Assembly (NCBI GenBank): GCA_963969345.1
Contig: OZ017769.1
Location: 9,303,725-9,367,724, forward strand
Length of the DNA: 64,000 bases
DNA from: Turbatrix aceti
Lineage: Eukaryota > Nematoda > Chromadorea > Rhabditida > Panagrolaimidae
Direction of reading: 5' to 3'
The stretch's first letter is position 1. Each line of letters begins with the position of its first letter. The notes under the pieces were generated by a model that was not told the DNA's origin, did no database searches, and saw nothing but the letters and a program-made list of their open reading frames with translations. The translations under genes were made by a program, and so were the position numbers. Positions 58,307-64,000 of this stretch are shown here, one piece after another.

Positions 58307-58756
58307 CAGAGTTGTTCAATTCAACAATTTTCAGCGCTCGCTCTGCTCGCGCTCTTTGAGCAATTCAATTTTCCGTGCTCGCTCTGCTCATGCTCTTTTA
58401 TTTTCAGATTCTTTGCTCTTGCTCTGCTCACGCTCGTGAGTTGAGCAAGAGCAAGCAATGAGCGAACATGGCTCACACAAAAAAAATGAAGTTTGAGCCG
58501 CAAGTTCAGTCTCTCACTAAAATAAAGACCGTTACTGCTTGGAGATACCCCCAACATCGTGTTTTTGGTCGAAATTACCAGTATTTTAGTATTTGTAGCA
58601 CTAAATTTATAGTGAGCAGTGCTCATTTTAAAAATTTTTTGCGCTCGCTCTGCTCATGCTCATTGAGCACTTTTCGCGCTCGCTCCGCTCGCGCTCGTGA
58701 GCTGAGCAGGAGCGAGCAGTGAGCAGGAGCAATTTGGTGAGCATCGAACAACTCTG
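58307..58756. mobile_element. 450 bp hAT-like MITE with GCTC repeats
   Basis: Ends are CAGAGTTGTTC and GAACAACTCTG, flanked by a perfect 8-bp duplication TGCATGAC (58299-58306, 58757-58764). Removing the element restores AATGCATGACAAGTAAAAGG, exactly the sequence seen uninterrupted at 61978. Subterminal arrays of GCTCGCTCTGCTC and its complement flank an A/T-rich centre. It is non-coding. Confidence 0.88.
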
Positions 58757-58764
58757 TGCATGAC

Positions 58765-59395
58765 AAGTAAAAGGCTTCAAAAAACTTGGTCCTGCCACAT
58801 TTTTGGACAATATTGTAAATACGTATATTGAAAAACTAACATCTAAAATGTCTGTTTTTTCAAAGCCCTGATCTCAATGGTGTCAACGGGCCGAATTTTT
58901 GTCGGTCGCGCCCGGCCCAACCCGCCTTTTTTCCAAAGGGTAAATTTGAAGAAAAATTTAACAAAAGTTTTCCAATAAAATATGAGTTGGAAAGCTAAAA
59001 ATACACGTTGTATTTTTAATAGGGGGAAGATTACTTAAAATGAGCAAGTTTTTTGTTAATTTTTGACTGTTTTGAACAAATTTTGTTCTAAATATATTTT
59101 TTTTAAATCGGACAAGACCAGGCCTATTTTTTTCACTGAAAGTACGATTTTCGTACGTTTTTGTGTTTCAATCATCAATGTTTTTACTTTACATTTTTAG
59201 CGTTTTTATTGGGTTCGAGCTATTGCGCTGCTTGATGGCGTTTTTCCATGGCTTTTGTTTTTTTTTTTTTAATTCTGCATTGCATAAGCCCCAACAAGTG
59301 TTTCAATCAGCCTTCGAACTGTTTTTTTGCATTTTGTTTATTATCGATCACACAGCAATATTCATAGGTATTAGAATCATGAACAAGAATCAACC
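58765..59395. other. Distal P4 flank and P5 3' region
   Basis: 58765-58860 continues the shared distal block (AGTAAAAGGCTTCAAAAAAC, ACATTTTTGGACAATATTG). 58870-58940 is GC-rich. 59150-59395 duplicates 57230-57775, the 3' side of P4, including TTTATTATCGATCACACAGC, the complement of the poly(A) region. Confidence 0.5.
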
Positions 59396-59620
59396 TTATC
59401 GACCATAATAGGGAGAATATGGAGGTGCATATTGTTGTTGTGGATTAAAAATCGCGTTGCCAATTACGTTTCCCGCTATGTTCCCTCCAGTCTCAGCTAA
59501 GCCATGTGCCATAGTTGATCCCAAGCTACCAATAAATTTACCTCCCCTACGGAGGAATCCGCCTTCCGTTTGAGTCGCGGTGAGAGCGAGGAGAAGGAAG
59601 ATGAAGAAGAAAACTTTCAT
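59396..59620 (-). CDS. Short secreted peptide P5 (Gly-rich, ends YYGR)
   Basis: It has 74 residues: signal peptide MKVFFFIFLLLALTATQ, then GGFLRRGGKFIGSLGS, a Gly/Asn/Ala-rich part and the tail NPQQQYAPPYSPYYGR. Gly-Arg after Tyr-Tyr predicts a Tyr-amide. RR and K residues near the start of the mature part give it a positive charge. It shares the QQQYAPP tail with P4 and P6 but has a different middle. TATA is at 59672-59677 and the leader equals that of P1 (GAAGCATCCTGATCTACC). Confidence 0.72.
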   Translation of the reverse strand: MKVFFFIFLLLALTATQTEGGFLRRGGKFIGSLGSTMAHGLAETGGNIAGNVIGNAIFNPQQQYAPPYSPYYGR

Positions 59621-59930
59621 GGTAGATCAGGATGCTTCAAGTGACATGTTTTTCACAGAGCCAAACTTGTATTTATATCCTTTGAGTTCTGCATATCAAT
59701 TTTTAATGCATGTCAAGTAGAGCGTTTTTGATCAAAAAAGTTAAATTTTGTTTGAATCAGGGGGCGAAGTCTTGAAAGCTGTAACTTTTTCCCTGATTTG
59801 TTTTTGTTACAAAATTCTGAATTTCGCGTTGGCGTAATCATCAAAATTTAAGTTTCAGCGGTGTGGAGTTTCAGAAATTCTGCAAAATAATTTTTTAATG
59901 CATACCAAGTAAAAGGCTTCAAAAAACTTG
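59621..59930 (-). promoter_or_regulatory. Peptide-family promoter, copy for P5
   Basis: All landmarks of the P1 promoter are present in order on the minus strand, uninterrupted out to CCAAGTTTTTTGAAGCC. Confidence 0.65.
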
Positions 59931-59954
59931 GTTTTATGATTGTTACGGTCAATA

Positions 59955-60275
59955 TCAGTTCGAAGCACTCCGAACCGGAACCGGAACCAAAATCCTGATT
60001 TTTCGGGTACCCGGAACCGGAGCCGGAACCGAAAATAAATTTTTCAGGTACTCGGAACCGGAACCGGGACCGAAAGTAGAAAATTTGGGTACCCGAACTT
60101 GAATATGAACTTATAACCGATTTCGAAGCGTTTTTTTTATTACCGTAATTTGAACTCATTTTTAAAAATCCGGGTACCCGGAACCGAACCGGAACCGGAA
60201 ATGATTTTTTCGGGTACCCGGACCCGGAACCGGAACCGAAAATTAATTTTTCGGGTACCCGACAACACTGCTGCC
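59955..60275. repeat. GGTTCCGGTTCC / GGGTACCCGA repeat cluster
   Basis: Several blocks of CCGGAACCGGAACC followed by TTTTTCGGGTACCCG alternate over 320 bp, in one orientation. The right end, GGGTACCCGACAACACTG, is very like the end of the element at 57364-57492 (GGGTACCCGACAGCACTG), so this is probably a larger, decayed relative. The left end and a target duplication could not be defined. Confidence 0.55.
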
Positions 60276-60525
60276 GCCCCCTTATTTGAATCGTCAAAAA
60301 CAACTTACCGACAACGTTCATTTTTCGTTCAGAATTATTGAAGATTCCAAGCTAAGGGGTCGATTCTGAATTTTTTTTTTGCTTTTTTTGTGGTTTTGTT
60401 GTTTTTGTCTTGAACTTTAAATAAATATAATTTATACACACGACACATTACATACATATGATATTTAGGGGTTGTACTCAATATGGAGGTTCGTGTGGCG
60501 GACAATTCATTCATTCATTCAATTA
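60276..60525. other. Unassigned sequence
   Basis: No gene or repeat was recognised, apart from a short ATTC repeat at 60505-60520. Confidence 0.3.
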
Positions 60526-60648
60526 TTAAATCAAATACTTATGCTGTGTGAAAAGATCACGGCAAAAATCATAAGTATTAATTGCAAGAGCGTTAGTTTG
60601 AGTCGCGGTGAGAGCGAGGAGAAGGAAGATGAAGAAGAAGACCTTCAT
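60526..60648 (-). pseudogene. Broken peptide gene P7: leader joined to 3' UTR
   Basis: The family leader MKVFFFIFLLLALTATQ is intact, as are the TATA box (60710-60715) and 5' UTR. After TNA the reading runs into sequence matching the 3' UTR of the paralogs (AATACTTATGATTTTTGCCGTG against AATACCTATGATTTTTTGCTGTG near 57735), ending at TAA after 40 codons. The mature peptide has been deleted. The distal promoter is also cut off beyond about 60715. Confidence 0.75.
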
Positions 60649-60715
60649 GGTAGATCAGACTGCTCCAAGTGACATGTTTTTCACAGAGCCGAACTTGTAT
60701 TTATACCCTTTGAAT

Positions 60716-61290
60716 ATTCTTACTTTTTATTACGTAAAGGGAAATTATATTTACTATTTTGATACATCATTTGTTTGTTTTGAATAAAACTTTATAAAAA
60801 AAATTAGTAAAATGACACTAAAAAAAAGCAAAAAAAGAGGTCGGTTGTTGTTGGTTGAAAACAGGATCGAATGGATTTTGGTATTCAAGCATGCCCAATC
60901 TCTCGAGGGCGCTACTTATATTATAGCAGCAGATCCTGAGGTGTGAATATAAATTAAAAATAAATAAGCCTGATCCGGCCGTTGTGGACAAAAACAGGGC
61001 GGGACCTGCTCTGTCTGGTCTTGAGGACAAAGGCATTTTGGCGGGATCAGAGATCGGTTTGTTTTTCCATGTTTTACAACCGATAAGAAATTGCTTTATC
61101 GGTTGTAAAGTCGGCACGGTTATGGTAAAAGTGTCAGGCTACCTTATGCATCCTTTAGCGTAATTTGAAAATAGAGATTACGGTATGAGAGGATGCCTGA
61201 GCTTTGTTTTGCCGTTTTAAAAAATTCTGCGACCCCAATAAGTGATTCAATCAGACTTCGAATAGTTTTTTTTTGCATTTTGTTTATTAT
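60716..61290. other. Unassigned sequence between P7 and P6
   Basis: A short inverted repeat (AAACCGATAAG...CTTATCGGTTGTAAA, 61077-61111) was noted. No exon was supported. Confidence 0.3.
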
Positions 61291-61355
61291 CGATTTTTAC
61301 TTTACTTTACTTCATTACTCTTACTCGTGCATAATAACTCATGTACGATTACACA
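61291..61355. repeat. LINE-related fragment in the P6 3' region
   Basis: TTTACTTTACTTCATTACTC and TTACTCGTGCATAATAACTC resemble 49036-49060 and 49305-49335 around the retrotransposon remnant. It splits the conserved TTTATTATCGAT / TTACACAGCAATAATC 3' block of the peptide family. Confidence 0.45.
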
Positions 61356-61399
61356 GCAATAATCATAAGTATTTGACTCATGAGCAGCAATCAACCTTA

Positions 61400-61705
61400 T
61401 CAACCAAAATAGGGGGGTGGATATTGTTGTTGTTGATATGGGGGATATGCGGGTGGGGGTGCATATTGCTGTTGTGGATATCCTCCTCCTTGTTGGAAAA
61501 GCCCGTTGGTAAGCATGCCCATCCCGTGGTGCACAACACCACTAACGGCGCCTTGTAAAACACTTGATCCGACACTTTTTCCAAGACTGCCGATACTCTT
61601 TCCAATACCGCCGAGGCCTGACTTTGGACCCGGTGTAAAGCGAACTGCGTCAGTTTGAGTTGCGGTGAGAGCGAGGAGAAGGAAGATAAAGAAAAAGAAC
61701 TTCAT
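61400..61705 (-). CDS. Short secreted peptide P6 (Gln-Pro-Tyr-rich, ends YFG)
   Basis: It has 101 residues: signal peptide MKFFFFIFLLLALTATQ (cut after TDA), then a Gly/Ser/Lys repeat (GGIGKSIGSLGKSVGSS), GMGMLTNGLF, GGGYPQQQYAPPPAYPPYQ and terminal PPPYFG. The end Phe-Gly predicts a Phe-amide. It is the longest member and closest to P4. TATA is at 61757-61762, with the shared promoter beyond. Confidence 0.72.
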   Translation of the reverse strand: MKFFFFIFLLLALTATQTDAVRFTPGPKSGLGGIGKSIGSLGKSVGSSVLQGAVSGVVHHGMGMLTNGLFQQGGGYPQQQYAPPPAYPPYQQQQYPPPYFG

Positions 61706-62030
61706 GGTAGATCAGACTGCTCCAAGTGACATGTTTTTCTCAGAGTCAAACTTGTATTTATACCCTTTGAATTCTGCATATCAATTTTTTAATGCATAAA
61801 AAAATTGATTAAAAAAATCAAATTTTGTTTGAATCAGGGAGCGAAGTCTTGTAAGCTCTCACTTTTTGTCTAATATTTTCTTCATAGAGTTACAAGATTC
61901 TGAATTTTGTGTTGGCGTAATCATCAAAATTCACTTTTCAGGGGTGTGGAGTTTCCGAAATTCTGCAAAATGATTTTTTAATGCATGACAAGTAAAAGGC
62001 TTCAAAAAACTTGGTTCTGCCACATTTTTG
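61706..62030 (-). promoter_or_regulatory. Peptide-family promoter, copy for P6
   Basis: On the minus strand it is an uninterrupted copy from CCAAGTTTTTTGAAGCC (62000) to the leader. A short deletion lies near 61795, in the segment between the two GCATTAAAAAATT blocks. Confidence 0.6.
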
Positions 62031-62071
62031 GTCAATATTGTAAATACGTATATTGATAAACTAACATATAA

Positions 62072-62880
62072 GACCCCCTCTGTGAGCTTTTTTATTAGTA
62101 AGGTGAAGCGTTCGACACAGGCATTTTGGCATTTTGCACCTTCCGATGTTTTGTGCCATAATTGTAGGCACCTATGGGGAGGGTCCAAATACCCATATCA
62201 AAATTTTTTTAGAAGCCGGATTCTGGAGCTATGGCTTCTGGAAGCTTCCGACGTCAAATTTTCAAAATGCTTCAAAAATTCTGATTTTTGGTATACAGGG
62301 GTATCTTGGCACGAGAAATCGACTGGTGTATTTAGTTTTCTCAAAAAACATCTGACTTTTTTGAAAAAATGTGATTTCTGGTTTTTCCGCCCGTTTTTGT
62401 CCGTTGCTTGGCTCCAGCATACGTATTTTGCCCGATGCGGCCGTTTTCACAGTTAATTCTAACAGCACATATTGTTATCTCTCTCAGGAAGTCAAAAAAA
62501 CAATTTATTTCGATCATTATTTTTTGTTTCGAATTTTTTTATGCCGCCAACTCGAGCAAAAACGGGTGAAAAAACGCACAGATTTACGTCTCTGTGCCTG
62601 CTCTTCGTGCGCGCAACATGCGAGTGCGCGCCGTGCTGCAGCGCATGCATGGCGCACACCACTTTCTCACTTTTTTCACCCGTTTTTGCTTGAGTTGGCG
62701 GCATAAAAAAATTCGAAACAAAAAATAATGATCGAAATAAATTGTTTTTTTGACTTCCTGAGAGAGATAACAATATGTGCTGTTAGAATTAACTGTGAAA
62801 ACGGCCGCATCGGGTAAAATACGGATGCTGGAGCCAAGCAACGGAGAAAAATAGGCGGGAAAACCAGAAAACATTTTTTT
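62072..62880. mobile_element. Second, truncated copy of the palindromic element
   Basis: The left arm (62072-62570) matches 46923-47420 almost base for base, starting GACCCCCTCTGTGAGC. The loop is shorter, and only the inner 200 bp of the right arm remain (62685-62880), so the right terminus is lost. The left flank reads ATAA rather than TTAA. Confidence 0.8.
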
Positions 62881-62920
62881 CAAAACAGACACATTTATTG
62901 ACAAACTAACATTCCAAATG

Positions 62921-63543
62921 TCAAAATTTTTTCGATCCAGAAGAAACTTTCGATCCAGAAGAAACTTTTGAAACTGTTGTAAGAGCAGTGGATTTACTGA
63001 TTTGACTGATTCTGGATCCAGTGCGAGTTGTTGCGCCGCTCATTCGAGATGCCAATTTTTCCCGACGTTTGATAGCGTTTTTAAGAGGAGCTTTTTTGAT
63101 CCTTTGATACGCTCTGCCGAGACAGTCGTCACATGCAAACTCAGAGATCCACATTATAACGCCTACAAAAATAAGGAGGCCACCGAGCGAAAGCAGAGTA
63201 ATGCCGAGAGGGATAATTGTTGGTTCCTGTTCAACGAAAAACAGCATGATACAGGAGCCGCCGGTGAACGCAACCATGCCCACGCACATGCCGATGAGAC
63301 TGATAACCGATGACGTCAGACGACACATTGGGGCGCCGAACATTCCTAGTCTGTAGTTTGTTGTTGTTAAAATTATACAAAAAATTTATTGAGTTTAAAA
63401 AAAACTTACTTGGGAACAAATTCTGGGATTTCAATGTCATTATCGTTGAAAAAATCGATGGAAATTTCGTCATCGTCGATCATACTGTTAGTTTCGCAGC
63501 TTTTTGGCACACGTGCCGTTTCCGGTGGAACTGGGGAACTCAT
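62921..63543 (-). CDS. Two-span membrane protein, family unknown
   Basis: Two exons (63410-63543, 62921-63350) encode 187 aa. An acidic N-terminus (MIDDDEISIDFFNDNDIEI region) precedes two hydrophobic spans, about residues 56-79 and 86-108, separated by a short loop containing EQEPT. After them come CDDC and a basic Ser/Thr-rich tail with GSRISQISK and a repeated KVSSGSK. Both termini probably face the same side. The intron has a GTAAGT donor and a CTACAG acceptor, and the frame is continuous. I do not recognise the family. The stop lies 41 bp from the truncated palindrome. Confidence 0.65.
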
Positions 63544-64000
63544 TAGAAAATTTTTGACGTAACAGAGAGCAAAATTGATTTACAGATGAAAATTGGTGAA
63601 TGACCACACACAGAGTAGGGCTAGTGGTCAGTGCAGTGGTCACTCGCTTGCTTTCAAATTGCGCACTCTTTTTGGGGCTGTCGTCATGTGACCAGGTAGA
63701 AGAAGAGGGCGCGAGGCCGATTATGAAGCACGCTGCTGCTGCTGATGCTGTTGCTGCCACCCCCTACTCAATGCGCAAGCGCGCAGAGATGCATTTGCGG
63801 AGACTGACCACAGCTGACCGCTTGCTGCCATGGCAACGCGATGAGTGTTCAATTTTTTAGTTGTTGTCAGTGTTTTCGAATTCGGAAAATTTGCGGGTAA
63901 CACGATCAGAATACGAAATTTTTTTGTACCAAAAACTGACACATCATTTTTTTTGGACACAAAATTAGTATTATTTTTTTCTATTTTTTTTGACCGTTTG
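63544..64000. other. Upstream flank of the two-span protein gene
   Basis: It contains a CTG-rich stretch at 63731-63760. No further exon was supported before the window ends. Confidence 0.3.

Noticed and set aside
60472..60672. Acidic frames LSRGESEEKEDEE on the plus strand (also at 48.6 kb, minus strand)
   Set aside because: They are the antisense of the conserved peptide leader.
1..64000. CRISPR arrays, operons of bacterial type, rRNA or complete tRNA genes
   Set aside because: None seen; the sequence is eukaryotic with spliced genes, and no cloverleaf could be completed.

Overview
The window looks like nuclear DNA from a nematode, probably rhabditid-like. Genes are split by introns, many of them short and most A/T-rich, ending in TTTTCAG or TTTTTAG. 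Several genes have a polypyrimidine-AG acceptor just upstream of the start ATG, as expected for spliced-leader trans-splicing or a 5' UTR intron. The gene content also fits: a CPG4-like proteoglycan, C-type-lectin-like secreted proteins, short secreted peptides with amidation signals, and GATA-site promoters. I cannot name the species.

Left part (1-33 kb), conserved single-copy genes: protein phosphatase 5 (472-2900, minus), Bax inhibitor-1/TMBIM6 (4381-5814, minus), GSK-3 kinase (8936-11493, minus), NAD(P)HX epimerase (16940-18277, plus), an Olig/Beta3-like bHLH factor (20450-21809, plus), a mucin-like single-pass proteoglycan candidate (27799-30853, plus) and a single-LIM protein (30918-32626, minus). 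The last two converge with 64 bp between their stop codons. All exon models were built by eye; their coding lengths are multiples of three. The long intergenic stretches hold simple repeats, a 1.25 kb palindrome (6650-7905), and two inverted, non-coding copies of coding exons: a bHLH exon at 18764-19026 and a LIM-gene exon at 23739-24065.

Right part (34-62 kb), a fast-evolving gene cluster. Five tandem sugar-transporter-like MFS genes (34487-55310, all minus, all two exons with the same phase-1 intron, 491 or 496 aa) are interleaved with two C-type-lectin-like secreted protein genes (38.6 and 44.9 kb) and a family of tiny secreted peptides (37504, 48698, 56245, 57775, 59396, 61400, plus a broken copy at 60526). 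Most peptide genes share a near-identical signal peptide, 5' UTR, TATA box and distal promoter, but their mature parts differ strongly. All six intact ones end in aromatic-Gly, aromatic-Gly-Lys or aromatic-Gly-Arg(-Lys), a C-terminal amidation signal. Four transporter genes carry a TGATAAGA site and a lectin gene carries several GATA sites, which suggests coordinated intestinal expression. The cluster has been reshaped by segmental duplication, gene conversion and insertion of small transposons. In three cases paralogous promoters reveal the exact empty site: two hAT-like elements with perfect 8-bp target duplications and one large palindrome flanked by TTAA.

The right edge carries a small two-membrane-span protein gene (62921-63543, minus). 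No tRNA, rRNA or CRISPR array was recognised.
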